64,000 nt of DNA from Planctomycetales bacterium ZRK34 (GCA_014873095.1 CP050848.1:5081850-5145849), one strand, 5' to 3'; shown: positions 7,898 through 17,030, counted from the first letter of the stretch. Notes: a model not told the origin generated them from the sequence alone. Numbers and translations are program-made.

Positions 7898-9661
7898 ATG
7901 AACATGAACGCACAGCGACGATGGATTTTCGCCATGGCGTTGGCACTGGCGGCGGGTGTGACCGCGCCGTCTCTGGGACAGTACCAGATCCCCGACGGCC
8001 GGCAGTTGGATAAAAACCTGCAGGTCGGCTCCGGCGGATACAACCAGGCCCGGCAGCCGAATACCGCCGGGGCCTACCAGAACGCGCTGGTGACCGGCAA
8101 TGTCGGCGGCCTGGCTCGTTTCCGGGGTGATATCGATTACCTGGCGCCCGGTGAATTCACGGCCGGCACCGCGGCAGACGATACGTATCTGTTCCGCCTG
8201 CAGTCGATGCCGCAGAGTGTGTACAGCCGCGGCGGCACGTTTTCGCAGGGGGGCGTGCGCGGCGGACAGGCCAACCAGGCCTACAACACCGGACAGATTC
8301 TCCAGCGCAGCGGCGCCGGGGTCACCAGCGGTCAGATCACCGGGCAGACGTATCGCTACGACCTGCCGCAGGTTCGCCGCGACGACGTGACGGGCTGGAA
8401 CGCCGGCAGCCACGGACAACTCGATCGCTCGATTGACAGCGCTTCGCTGAGTCAGCGCCCGCAGAATCTGGGCTACGCAGCGGACGCCGAAGGGCGGTTG
8501 CTCCAGGTCAGCGCCAGTCCGCTGATCGGCATCACGCAGCGACCGATCGGGCGCGTGCCCACGGGTGAAGGACTGCAGCAGCTTCCCTCGCTGCCGTCCA
8601 ACGCTGCGGATAAAGCATCTGCCGATTCACCCGACAAGGCCGCCATCCCGTCGGCCGCGGGGGATGACTCGGATGCTCCGAGACTCGACGACAAAGGCGA
8701 CGTCGTCGAGACCAATGCCGTGGACAAGATGGCTCGCGGCCGTGTGAGTCCGCTCTCGCTGACGCCGGGGTTGGTCATCGGCCAGCAGATCAACACGGCA
8801 GTCAATGCATCGGTCACCAACGACAGCCCGGCGGCGCGCTTCCGCACCGAAGACTTCGAACAGCTCGAGCGCGAGATGTTCAATCCGCAGGGCATGGCGC
8901 AGGTTGAGGCCGGCAAGGATGTGTACATGGACCTGCTGCAGAAGATCCGTCAGAAGGATCAGCCTGTGGCGACCGGTCCGCAGCCCCTGGCCGATCAGTT
9001 GACCAAGGCGCCGGACGATGAGTCCGAGCCCGCCAAGTCGACCACCGAGAAGATCGCCGAGCAGTACGAAAAGACACGTCAGCAGGTCACGGGGCAGCCT
9101 GATCCGCAGACGATGAATCGACTGTTGAACAAGCTGGACTACGACGCCGCGCCGTTGACCACGCTCGCCGGCGACACTGACCGGGAGTTCGATCGGCAGA
9201 TGCGTCGGGCCGAGCAGTTCATGGCCAAGGAGCGGTACTTCGACGCCGAGAACGCCTTCGCGACGTCGCTGGCACTGACCCCCGGCGATCCGATGGCGCT
9301 GGTTGGTCGGGTCAATGCCCAGATCGGCGCCGGACTGTACATGACCAGCTCACGCAATCTGCGTGATCTGTTCTCCACGCACCCCGAACTGATCGCCGCC
9401 CGCTATGGCGAGAAGTTGCTACCGCATGGCAAGCGCCTGCTGGCGATCGAAGATGATCTGCACGATCTTCTGGCGGACAATCCGCAAACCGATCTGCCGC
9501 TGGTCGTGGCGTATCTGGCTTATCAGCAGGGCAAGTCAAGCCAGGTCAGCCATGCGTTGAATGTGCTGGGGACGCGCCGCCCCAACGATCCGTTGATCCC
9601 CTTACTCAAACGCATCTGGGTCGACCAGCCGGATGACGACTCGCCGCAAGACAAGCCTTAA
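7898..9661 (+). CDS. Secreted protein with C-terminal TPR-like domain
   Basis: A 587-residue exported protein with a signal peptide (RRWIFAMALALAAGVTAPSLGQ). Residues 25-200 are Gly/Gln/Asn-rich with repeated short motifs around GQ, NTGQ and SGQITGQTYR, suggesting an extended or low-complexity region. The middle is acidic and linker-like. From about residue 415 the sequence becomes helical with a TPR-like signature (AEQFMAKERYFDAENAFATSLALTPGDPMALVGR). No enzyme motif is seen. A TATAAT at 7852-7857 lies about 40 bases upstream, with no clear -35. It precedes the phosphatase gene by 75 bases and might share its transcript. Confidence 0.75.
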   Translation: MNMNAQRRWIFAMALALAAGVTAPSLGQYQIPDGRQLDKNLQVGSGGYNQARQPNTAGAYQNALVTGNVGGLARFRGDIDYLAPGEFTAGTAADDTYLFRLQSMPQSVYSRGGTFSQGGVRGGQANQAYNTGQILQRSGAGVTSGQITGQTYRYDLPQVRRDDVTGWNAGSHGQLDRSIDSASLSQRPQNLGYAADAEGRLLQVSASPLIGITQRPIGRVPTGEGLQQLPSLPSNAADKASADSPDKAAIPSAAGDDSDAPRLDDKGDVVETNAVDKMARGRVSPLSLTPGLVIGQQINTAVNASVTNDSPAARFRTEDFEQLEREMFNPQGMAQVEAGKDVYMDLLQKIRQKDQPVATGPQPLADQLTKAPDDESEPAKSTTEKIAEQYEKTRQQVTGQPDPQTMNRLLNKLDYDAAPLTTLAGDTDREFDRQMRRAEQFMAKERYFDAENAFATSLALTPGDPMALVGRVNAQIGAGLYMTSSRNLRDLFSTHPELIAARYGEKLLPHGKRLLAIEDDLHDLLADNPQTDLPLVVAYLAYQQGKSSQVSHALNVLGTRRPNDPLIPLLKRIWVDQPDDDSPQDKP

Positions 9662-9736
9662 TTCAGCTCGTCTTTTCCAATAGCCGTACTCTCACCCGCT
9701 CATTGACCGCCAGGATCGCGGAAACACTCACCGACT

Positions 9737-11395
9737 ATGACGCTACCGGCCAACCCACTGCTCGAGTTTATTCCGCAGGCGACCCTGCAGCGTATCCTGG
9801 ATACGTTCGCAGCCGTCACCGGTTATGCCGCGCTGGTCAGTGATCGGCAGGGGCATGTGCTTTCACGCTCCTCGGATTCCGGCGTGATGCGCACACGCAC
9901 CGACGCGCTGCGTGACACGCTGGCCAAGAGCTGGTCGCACCAGACGCCCGATGTATCGATTCGCCTGGGCAATCGGACACTGGCGTTGTTGCGTCTGGGC
10001 GATCCGGTGCCGCAGGCCGCCGGGGTGCCCGCTTCCAACGCCGGCTCGCCCGAAGGCGGCGATGCCGCCCTGCGCACACCGCAGGCCGACGCGGTGCAGT
10101 TTCTGTATCTACTGGGCGATACGCTGGCGCAGGTCTGCCGGCAGGGCGTGATGCTGCGCCACCGCCTCGAAGAACTCACGACGCTGTTTCAGCTTTCGAA
10201 GCTGCTGGCCGGTCAGCGGTCGCTGCAGCAGGTGCTCGACACCGTCGTGCGCAGCGTCGTGGAACTGTTGAACGTCAAGGCCGCCACGATCCGCCTGCTG
10301 GACGACTCCCGCAAGGAGCTGTTCATTCAGGCGGTGTACAACCTTTCGCCGCAGTACCTGGAAAAGGGCCCGATTCGGCTGGTCGACAGCGACTTGGATC
10401 GCTCGGCCCTGGCCGGCGAAGTGGTGTACGTGCAGGACATGGCCAACGATCCGCGCGTGCTGTACCCGGACGACGCCAAACGCGAAGGCATCGCGTCGAT
10501 CCTTGTCGTCGGCATGATCTATCACGGTCAGCCGATCGGCATCATGCGGATCTACACCGAGAAGGTCACGCAGTTTTCAGAAAACCGCCGCAACCTGCTG
10601 GTCGCCATCGCGCAGCTCGCCGCCGGGGCGATCCATCATGCGCGACTGGACGCCGAACGCAGCGCCCAGCGGGCTGTGCAGCGGCAGATTCAGCTGGCGG
10701 CCGATGTGCAGCGACGCCTGCTGCCGCAGAAGACACCCGTGCTCGATCCGTTCGACTTCGCCGGTATCTACGAGCCTTGCTTCGATCTGGGCGGTGACTT
10801 CTACGACTTCATTCCGTTTGAAGATTCCGTCGGCGTCGTCGTCGGCGACGTGGTCGGCAAGGGCATCGCCGCATCGCTGCTGATGGCGTCGGTGCGCGCC
10901 GCGCTGCGCGCCCATGTCGAAGACGTCTACGACCTCGACGAAGTCATGGGCCGGGTCAACAACGCCCTGACCCGTGACACCCGCGACAACGAATTCGCCA
11001 CCGTCTTCTACGGCACGCTCGACGCTGAAACCCGCCGCCTGACCTACTGCTCGGCCGGTCACGACCCGGCGCTGCTGTGGCGCGATGGCGAAGTTCAGGA
11101 ACTGACCACCGGCGGCATGGTCCTGGGCATTCTCAAAAACGAAACCTACGAAAAGGGCCTGGTCAACCTGCAGAAAGGTGATGTGCTGCTGGTGTATTCA
11201 GACGGCGTCGTCGACGCTTCGAATTTCCACGGCGAGAAGTTCGGTCGCGACCGGGTCCGCGACGCCGTGGCCGACATGGCCGACCGCCCCGCACGGGACA
11301 TCGTCAACCACGTTCTCTGGCAGGTCCGCCGCTTCGCCGGTCTCAACCACCGCCCCGACGATATGACCATCGTGGCGGTAAAAGTTGTAAAATAA
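9737..11395 (+). CDS. GAF-domain PP2C (SpoIIE/RsbU-type) serine phosphatase
   Basis: A 552-residue signalling protein. An N-terminal PocR-like/sensor region (residues 1-140) precedes a GAF domain (about 155-305, with LFQLSKLLAGQRSLQQVLDTVV and VVELLNVKAATIRLLDD). A PP2C phosphatase of the SpoIIE class follows, with VQRRLLPQKTP, FDLGGDFYDFI, VVVGDVVGKGIAASLLMA and SDGVVDASN carrying the metal-binding aspartates. Such enzymes act on phosphorylated anti-anti-sigma factors in partner-switching pathways, and the GAF domain sets the input. No anti-sigma (RsbW) or STAS partner is encoded nearby, so its target is not evident here. Confidence 0.9.
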   Translation: MTLPANPLLEFIPQATLQRILDTFAAVTGYAALVSDRQGHVLSRSSDSGVMRTRTDALRDTLAKSWSHQTPDVSIRLGNRTLALLRLGDPVPQAAGVPASNAGSPEGGDAALRTPQADAVQFLYLLGDTLAQVCRQGVMLRHRLEELTTLFQLSKLLAGQRSLQQVLDTVVRSVVELLNVKAATIRLLDDSRKELFIQAVYNLSPQYLEKGPIRLVDSDLDRSALAGEVVYVQDMANDPRVLYPDDAKREGIASILVVGMIYHGQPIGIMRIYTEKVTQFSENRRNLLVAIAQLAAGAIHHARLDAERSAQRAVQRQIQLAADVQRRLLPQKTPVLDPFDFAGIYEPCFDLGGDFYDFIPFEDSVGVVVGDVVGKGIAASLLMASVRAALRAHVEDVYDLDEVMGRVNNALTRDTRDNEFATVFYGTLDAETRRLTYCSAGHDPALLWRDGEVQELTTGGMVLGILKNETYEKGLVNLQKGDVLLVYSDGVVDASNFHGEKFGRDRVRDAVADMADRPARDIVNHVLWQVRRFAGLNHRPDDMTIVAVKVVK

Positions 11396-11512
11396 GCTTG
11401 AAGGCCGCGATTCGGGTATACCCTGTCGGGGGCTCAAGGTCGACCCCGAAATCAACCGATAAATGCAATAGTTGCTCAAACTTCCGAGGGCCACCCGTAC
11501 AGGAGTGCTCCG

Positions 11513-11821
11513 ATGAGCTCTCTGACTCCTGCCAACATTGCTGCCAGTGTCGCCCAGGCGACGTTGCAACAGTCGCAGACCGCCAAGGCCCGTGATGCGG
11601 CACGTAATCAGGCTACCTATGCCTCGGTCAGGCTTCGCCAGCAGGAGGAAAAGAATCTTGAATCGATCGAGGATTCCTACGAAACCTCCGACGAGCACCT
11701 GACTGTCCGCGACGATCAGGCCGGCGCCCAGCAGCAGAGCCCCCGCAAGAAAAAGAAGAAACCCAGCGGTGAAGACAGCGGCGAAGGCGAGAGCGTTGAA
11801 CACATCGACATTCAGGCGTAA
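11513..11821 (+). CDS. Small hypothetical protein with lysine-rich and acidic C-terminus
   Basis: A 102-residue protein preceded by a good ribosome-binding site (AGGAG, 11502-11506). The N-terminal half is helical and Ala/Gln-rich (MSSLTPANIAASVAQATLQQ), followed by an acidic stretch and then KKKKKPSGEDSGEGE. No signal peptide or membrane segment is visible. The composition suggests a partly disordered protein that could bind nucleic acid or another protein. I do not recognise a family. It converges tightly on trpC (3 bases between the stops). Confidence 0.6.
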   Translation: MSSLTPANIAASVAQATLQQSQTAKARDAARNQATYASVRLRQQEEKNLESIEDSYETSDEHLTVRDDQAGAQQQSPRKKKKKPSGEDSGEGESVEHIDIQA

Positions 11822-11824
11822 TGA

Positions 11825-12640
11825 TCAGCCTTGCCCATCGCCGTCAATGAGTTGGCGGATGGCGGTTTCCACATCCGGCTGTTTCATCAGATTCTCACCG
11901 ACCAGCACGGCCCCGATCCCCGCGGCCTTGAGTTTGACCACGTCGTCATGCGTGCGGATGCCCGACTCGCTGACGAGGATGGATCGGTTTTCGACCATGT
12001 CCACCAAGCGCAGCGTGTGGTTCAGATCGGTGGTCATCGATTTCAGATCGCGGTTGTTGATGCCCAGCAGGCAGTAGCCGGCGTGCGGGAAGCCGATGTG
12101 CGGGCGAACTTTCAGCAGGCTGTCCATCTCGTGAACTTCCAGCAGCACGGTCAACTGCAACTGCGTGGCGAGAATCAGCAGATCGATCAGCCGCGCCTCG
12201 TCGAGGCACTCGGCGATCAGCAGCACGGCATCAGCCCCGGCGACGCGCGATTCATACAACTGATACGGATCGATGATGAAGTCCTTGCGCAGGACGGGCA
12301 GGGGGACCGCCGCCTTGATCTTGTCGATGTAGGACAGATCGCCCTGAAAATATTTCTGATCGGTCAGGCAACTGATCGCCGCGGCGCCGCCGGCGTGGTA
12401 GGCCGTGGCGATCGCCACCGGGTCGAAATCCTCGCGGATGAGTCCGGCCGAGGGGCTGGCGCGCTTGACCTCGGCGATGACGTTGATGGTCGGGCTGGAC
12501 TGGGTGACCGCCTTGAAGAAGTTGCGCGGGCGGGCGGTGTCGGCGGCGCGGGCTTCGAGGTGCTCCAGCGGCAGCTTCGCCTTGGCCTCGGCGACTTCGC
12601 GTCGTTTGTCGGCAATGATCTGGTCGAGTATGTTCGCCAC
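11825..12640 (-). CDS. trpC: Indole-3-glycerol phosphate synthase
   Basis: A 271-residue TIM-barrel enzyme converting CdRP to indole-3-glycerol phosphate in tryptophan synthesis. Family motifs are intact: VIAEVKRASPSAG (catalytic Lys), VLRKDFIIDPYQ (second catalytic Lys), LIAECLD, LLGINNRDL (phosphate and substrate binding) and LVSESGI. Length is normal for a monofunctional TrpC. No other trp genes are next to it, so the pathway is dispersed in this genome. It diverges from the CPBP protease gene, with about 60 bases between the starts. Confidence 0.97.
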   Translation of the reverse strand: MANILDQIIADKRREVAEAKAKLPLEHLEARAADTARPRNFFKAVTQSSPTINVIAEVKRASPSAGLIREDFDPVAIATAYHAGGAAAISCLTDQKYFQGDLSYIDKIKAAVPLPVLRKDFIIDPYQLYESRVAGADAVLLIAECLDEARLIDLLILATQLQLTVLLEVHEMDSLLKVRPHIGFPHAGYCLLGINNRDLKSMTTDLNHTLRLVDMVENRSILVSESGIRTHDDVVKLKAAGIGAVLVGENLMKQPDVETAIRQLIDGDGQG

Positions 12641-12701
12641 CGTCGAATATCTCCGAAAGTCAGGAGCGGTAGTGTAGACCCCCGATCATCACCGCTCAAA
12701 C

Positions 12702-13577
12702 ATGGACCTGCACGTGGATCAAGACACCGGACAACTGTATGGCGTGGTGATGATCACGATCGTCGGCGGATCGATTCTGGCTGCGATCTGGCGGGCGGGC
12801 GTGTTCGGACCGCGGGCGTTTGAGGCGGCTCCGAAACGGCGGGGGGCGCTGGGGCTGTTTGATCCGTTCGTGGCGGTGGCGGTGCTGCTGGTGGGGATGG
12901 CGGCGGTGGGTTCATTTGTCGGACAGCCGCCGCCGGAAGATCAGATGACGCCGCGGCGAATGTTTATCACGATGGTGGCGACACAGGCCGGGGCGCTGCC
13001 GGCGATCGTGTACATCCTCATCCGTGCGGGCATGGTTGTGGAAGGGGGGCTGCTCGGCTTCGGATTTGACCCGCGCCGGTTCGGCGCGGCGGTGCGCTAC
13101 GCGCTGCTCGGAACCGTCACGGCGATTCCGCTGACGATGGCGGTTTCGGCGATCGTTATGTTCGTGATGCAGCAGTTGGGCCTTGACGCCCCGCAGATCG
13201 CCCATGAGGCGTTGCGGAAGATGACCGAGGAAGGCTGGGGGCCGACGCGATGGGGGCTGATCATCTCCGCCGTGGTGTTGGCGCCGATCGTCGAGGAGAC
13301 GATCTTTCGCGGGATGTGGCAGACGGCCCTGCTCCAGTCCAAGGTCGTGCTCACCCCGTGGGCGGCGATCGGGATCACCTCCGTGATCTTCACGCTGACC
13401 CATGTCCAGATCGCCAACCTCAACGCGCTGCCGGCCCTGTTCACACTCTCGCTCGGCCTCGGCTACGTCTACGAACGTTCCGGCAGCCTGCTGGCCCCGA
13501 TGCTTCTGCACGCGATTTTCAACGGCCTGCAAATCATCATTGCCCTGAATCTGCCCCAAACCCCCGCCGCCTCATGA
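12702..13577 (+). CDS. CPBP-family intramembrane glutamic endopeptidase
   Basis: A 291-residue polytopic membrane protein with about seven hydrophobic segments. The CPBP/Abi (CAAX protease-like) motifs are present: EETIFRGMWQ (motif 1, two catalytic-site Glu and Arg), FTLTHVQ (motif 2 His) and HAIFNG (motif 3 His and Asn). These enzymes process prenylated or other membrane substrates; bacterial substrates are mostly unknown. The gene's stop overlaps the ATG of the next gene (LpoB-like lipoprotein) as ATGA, suggesting translation coupling with the lipoprotein operon. Confidence 0.9.
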   Translation: MDLHVDQDTGQLYGVVMITIVGGSILAAIWRAGVFGPRAFEAAPKRRGALGLFDPFVAVAVLLVGMAAVGSFVGQPPPEDQMTPRRMFITMVATQAGALPAIVYILIRAGMVVEGGLLGFGFDPRRFGAAVRYALLGTVTAIPLTMAVSAIVMFVMQQLGLDAPQIAHEALRKMTEEGWGPTRWGLIISAVVLAPIVEETIFRGMWQTALLQSKVVLTPWAAIGITSVIFTLTHVQIANLNALPALFTLSLGLGYVYERSGSLLAPMLLHAIFNGLQIIIALNLPQTPAAS

Positions 13578-14131
13578 ACGTAGTATTCACCATGCCGTAT
13601 TACCGTGCCGCCATTTTCATGTCCGTCTGCTGCCTCGCCGGTTGCGGCGATCCGCAGATCAACACCACCCGCCTGGGCTCGGCGGACCTGGTCACGATGA
13701 CCGATCAGATGACCGCCTCGCTGATGAGTTCCGACGTGATCGCTTCACGCACCACCGCCAGCGCCCCGTGGGTCATCACGATGGATCGCGTGTCCAATCA
13801 GTCCAACGACATCATCCCCGAACGCGAGAAGTGGGCGTTCATGGCCCGCCTGCGTTCGCAACTGAACAACTCGCAAGCCCTCAGCCAGCGAAACATCCGC
13901 TTCGTGCTGTCCAAACACGCCGCCGAGCAGGTCGCTGAGCGTTACGATCAGCGCACCACGCCGACGCACGCGCTGGCCGCGACGTTTTACTCAGTGACCG
14001 AAGCTGGCCGGGCAGCTCGTTCCGACACCTACCTCTGCGCATTCCAACTGCTGGACCTGCGCGACGATCACGTGATGTGGGAAGACCGCTACGAGGTGAA
14101 ATACGCCACCGTGCGAAATCGTTTTGACTGA
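13574..14131 (+). CDS. LpoB-like lipoprotein (penicillin-binding protein activator family), copy 1
   Basis: A 185-residue lipoprotein. The signal peptide ends in the lipobox LAGC. The mature part resembles LpoB: LGSADLVTMTDQMTASL, VITMDRVSNQSND, RLRSQLNNS, and the C-terminal strand pair CAFQLLDLRDDHVMWEDRYEVKY. LpoB is an outer-membrane activator of the PBP1B synthase in Gram-negatives; activity in this organism is inferred. The ATG at 13574 overlaps the previous stop; MPYYRAA at 13592 is an alternative start. It is paralogous to the gene at 16384-16929. Confidence 0.78.
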   Translation: MNVVFTMPYYRAAIFMSVCCLAGCGDPQINTTRLGSADLVTMTDQMTASLMSSDVIASRTTASAPWVITMDRVSNQSNDIIPEREKWAFMARLRSQLNNSQALSQRNIRFVLSKHAAEQVAERYDQRTTPTHALAATFYSVTEAGRAARSDTYLCAFQLLDLRDDHVMWEDRYEVKYATVRNRFD

Positions 14132-14141
14132 ACCAGAAGAT

Positions 14142-14283
14142 GATTCACCACAGAGTACACAACGCACGCCGAGGGCCTCACAGCCAAAGAAGCCGTGAGC
14201 AGGTTGTGGCGCTTCCGCAACGCAACGCCATGTCACCATCTCTGCGTCATCTCTGCGTTCTCTGCGCCCTCTGCGGTTTCATC
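14142..14283. repeat. CTCTG-type imperfect inverted repeat overlapping the start of the next gene
   Basis: The left arm (14142-14175, starting GATTCACCACAGAGTACAC) and the right arm (14237-14283, four CTCTGCG/CTCTGCGG units) are imperfect reverse complements built of short CTCTGYG units. The same unit type recurs at 45473-45587. The right arm lies inside the coding sequence starting at 14230 and encodes its signal peptide. Confidence 0.75.
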
Positions 14284-15951
14284 TTCCTTTCCGGCTGTCA
14301 GAACACGCGACCGGGACGCAGCGCGGCGGCGGATTATTACGATCATGCCTACCCGGCGGCGCGGGATACCGTCCGCGTCGCGGCGGCGGATCGCAAGTCC
14401 AACAACGTGGTGCTCGACAACATGCGGCTCGGCCTGGCGTCGATGGCTGATGGCGATCTCGACGAGGCCGAGCGGGCGCTGCTGCGGGCGTATGAGTATC
14501 TGCGCAGCGGCGGGGTGAACACCGAAGACCGCACCATCGCCAGCGAATGGATCAGCGAAGGGGTCAAGGTCTGGAAGGGCGAGCCGTATGAACAGGCGAT
14601 GAGCTACTACTACATTTCGGCGCTGTACATGGTGCGCGGCGACTGGGAAAACGCCCGGGCCGCGGCACAGAATGCGCTGTTTGCCCTGCGTGATTTCGGC
14701 GATTACGAAGGTCAGCCCCGCGACATGAAAGACATCGTCACCGAGGCGGCGAAGAAGGATCAGTCCGGCGGCGATTACCTCGGCACGGGGTATCGCCCGA
14801 TCGAGTCGCAGTTCACGCTGGGTTACCTGATGGCGGCGACGAGCTACGTGCTGATGAAACAGCCGGACGACGCGACGCGGATGTTCGAACACGTCAAGCA
14901 GCTTCGGCCGGAGCTTTCGACGCTGGTGGACACGCTGGCGGCGGGGCAGTTCGACACGCTGCTGATCATCGACGCCGGGCACGGGCCGCGCAAGCAGGCC
15001 TACGGGCCGGACAACGCGCTGGTGCGGTACGTGCCGGACGGGCGGAGGCACCAGGTGCCGACGGTGTCGATCGTTGTCGACAGCGAGCCGACGCAGATTC
15101 CGACGGGGCAGCCGGTGGTGGACCTGTGGACGCTGAGTCAGTACCCCAAGTGGTGGTCGCTGGAATCGATGCGTCAGGCCAAGAGCGCGATCGGGAATGT
15201 CCTGCTGATCGGCGGGCTGGGCGCGGCGCAGATCGGATCGCAGGCACGCAGCGAGGAGGCGGTCTATGCCGGCCTGGCGGCAGCGGCGCTGGGCGCGCTG
15301 ATGAAAGCCGGCTCGGCGGCGGATACACGCCATCTGGCGATGCTGCCGCGGTGTACTTACATCGTGCCGTTGCGCCTGGGCGCTGCGGCGCACAATGTGA
15401 CGGTGCTGTTCGACAACGACCCGAAGTCCAACGCCACATGGCACGACCTGGCGGCAGGCGCCACGGGCAATCCGCGCGTGTACTACCTGCGTCACCACGA
15501 CGCCGGCGGGCGCGGCATGCCCCCGTGGCCGGCCGATCCGCTGTACAGCGTCAGCGTCGAAGCGTACAAGGCCGGCGATCGGCCCTACGTGCTGGGCGGA
15601 AAAGACCTGACGCCTCCGAGTCAGGCGCTGATGCAGACGTATCACGCGGCGGGGGTGCTGCCGCAGATGTCGCTGGATGATCTGATGAAGGTCTACAACG
15701 CCGAGGGCATCGTCTACCGCACCGGCCCCCAGGGGCGCGACGCTGCCGCCGGCGGGCTCGATCCCGACCTCTACCGTCACATCACCGCCGGGGGGCGCGT
15801 GCTGTACGTACCCTACCCCGGCACCCACGGCTACGAACGCATCACCCGCATCCCGCACGCCCCGTACAGCCCCCGCAGCGACCTGCTGCGCCATATGATG
15901 AACACATCCGCTGTGAACACGTATAATTCATCGACAAGGAGTACCCCATGA
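14230..15951 (+). CDS. TPR-type lipoprotein, COG3014-like
   Basis: A 573-residue lipoprotein. The signal peptide (LCVLCALCGFIFLSGC) is encoded by a CTCTGCG repeat. Residues 60-220 are helical with TPR-like spacing (GLASMADGDLDEAERALLRA, ALYMVRGDWENARAAAQNAL, MAATSYVLMKQPDDATRMFEHV). The second half contains IDAGHGPRKQAYGPDN and a hydrophobic stretch (IGNVLLIGGLGAAQIG). I liken it to COG3014 proteins, which are often found beside LpoB-type genes. The ATG at 14230 was preferred to one at 14140, since it starts the signal peptide. The stop overlaps the next ATG. Confidence 0.72.
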   Translation: MSPSLRHLCVLCALCGFIFLSGCQNTRPGRSAAADYYDHAYPAARDTVRVAAADRKSNNVVLDNMRLGLASMADGDLDEAERALLRAYEYLRSGGVNTEDRTIASEWISEGVKVWKGEPYEQAMSYYYISALYMVRGDWENARAAAQNALFALRDFGDYEGQPRDMKDIVTEAAKKDQSGGDYLGTGYRPIESQFTLGYLMAATSYVLMKQPDDATRMFEHVKQLRPELSTLVDTLAAGQFDTLLIIDAGHGPRKQAYGPDNALVRYVPDGRRHQVPTVSIVVDSEPTQIPTGQPVVDLWTLSQYPKWWSLESMRQAKSAIGNVLLIGGLGAAQIGSQARSEEAVYAGLAAAALGALMKAGSAADTRHLAMLPRCTYIVPLRLGAAAHNVTVLFDNDPKSNATWHDLAAGATGNPRVYYLRHHDAGGRGMPPWPADPLYSVSVEAYKAGDRPYVLGGKDLTPPSQALMQTYHAAGVLPQMSLDDLMKVYNAEGIVYRTGPQGRDAAAGGLDPDLYRHITAGGRVLYVPYPGTHGYERITRIPHAPYSPRSDLLRHMMNTSAVNTYNSSTRSTP

Positions 15952-16364
15952 GGATCGCCCACATACTCGCGGCCGGACTGATCACGATGCTTGGCGTTTT
16001 CGCCGTCGGGTGCAACACCGACACCAGTGTCATCGGCGGTAAGTACGATACAGCCCGCAGCTATCCAAACATCACGCTCTCGCAGCCCACGCTTGCCGAC
16101 GCCCTGGGCTTTCAGGAGCCCAGCGTGACGCGCACCGCCAACAACCTCATGCGTGTGACGCTGCCCGTACGGGCCCTGAGCAACGAAGACCTTCAGGTCG
16201 AGTACAAGGTCAACTGGTTCGACGGCGCCGGTCAACCGATCCTGCCGGACACCAGTTGGGCGACGCTGCGCCTGGAGCCGCGTCAGCCGGCGTATGTCGC
16301 GGTGACGTCCAGTTCGCCCGATGCGATCAACTACAACATCCAATTCCGCTGGGCCCGGCCCTGA
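15948..16364 (+). CDS. YcfL-like (DUF1425) lipoprotein
   Basis: A 138-residue lipoprotein with signal sequence MRIAHILAAGLITMLGVFAV and lipobox cysteine in VGCNTD. The mature domain has the YcfL-like beta-sandwich pattern: NNLMRVTLPVRALSNEDLQVEYKVNWFD, GQPILPDTSWATLRLEP and YNIQFRW. In enterobacteria ycfL lies beside lpoB (ycfM), and here it sits between two LpoB-like genes, which supports the call. It starts inside the previous stop (ATGA). A molecular function is not known for the family. Confidence 0.77.
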   Translation: MRIAHILAAGLITMLGVFAVGCNTDTSVIGGKYDTARSYPNITLSQPTLADALGFQEPSVTRTANNLMRVTLPVRALSNEDLQVEYKVNWFDGAGQPILPDTSWATLRLEPRQPAYVAVTSSSPDAINYNIQFRWARP

Positions 16365-16383
16365 TTTTTCACGGAGCACGATC

Positions 16384-16929
16384 ATGACACGCTACGCGCT
16401 TGCCGCTGTCTGTTTAATCGCCCTGGTCGGTTGCGACGCCACGCCGAAGAACGAAGGCGCCGCCCGCAGCTACCGTCTTGAAACACGCGACCTGCCGCGC
16501 AGTTCGCAGCTTGGATCGGCCGACCTGGTCGTCGCTTCGGAGAATGCCGTGACGGGCATCGCCGATGTGCCGGAGATCAAGCAGGCCGGCGGACGCACCG
16601 TCATCGTGATGGATCGCGTGGAGAATCAGACCTCCGATCCCTCGGCCAACTTTCAGATCTACCTCGCCCGCATCCGCGCCCTGCTGAACAACTCCGGCGC
16701 CAAGCGTGATCTCATCTTCGTCGAAACACGCTCCAAGGCCGAGGCGATCAAGCAGCGCGAAGGTATTCCCGTCGAGTCGTCGGCCCGCACGCGCCCGCAG
16801 TACGCCCTGACCGGCACGTTCTACGACATGCCCCGCGCCACATCCAACTACCACCTGCTGACGTTCCAGCTCATGGACCTGACCAATGACATCGTCATCT
16901 GGGAAGGCAGCTACGAAGTCAAGCTCTGA
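16384..16929 (+). CDS. LpoB-like lipoprotein, copy 2
   Basis: A 181-residue lipoprotein paralogous to the one at 13574. The lipobox is in IALVGCDAT. LpoB-like segments are LGSADLVVASENAVTGI, TVIVMDRVENQTSDPS, RIRALLNNSG, YALTGTFYDMP and FQLMDLTNDIVIWEGSYEVKL (last residues). A good ribosome-binding site (GGAG at 16373-16376) precedes the ATG at 16384, 20 bases after the YcfL-like stop. It probably activates or tethers a bifunctional penicillin-binding protein. Confidence 0.82.
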   Translation: MTRYALAAVCLIALVGCDATPKNEGAARSYRLETRDLPRSSQLGSADLVVASENAVTGIADVPEIKQAGGRTVIVMDRVENQTSDPSANFQIYLARIRALLNNSGAKRDLIFVETRSKAEAIKQREGIPVESSARTRPQYALTGTFYDMPRATSNYHLLTFQLMDLTNDIVIWEGSYEVKL

Positions 16930-17030
16930 TCGTTGACACTCTGATTCACGATGAGTGTTTACACCCGTTTAGCGACGCCGCTCGCGGCGGGCTTCTTCAG
17001 TAGCGCATTCAAACGACCGATATCTGTCAC

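Noticed and set aside
14233..15894. A 553-codon open frame antisense to the TPR lipoprotein
   Set aside because: Arg/Val/His-rich translation with no motif; the plus strand carries the lipoprotein and its overlapping operon junction.
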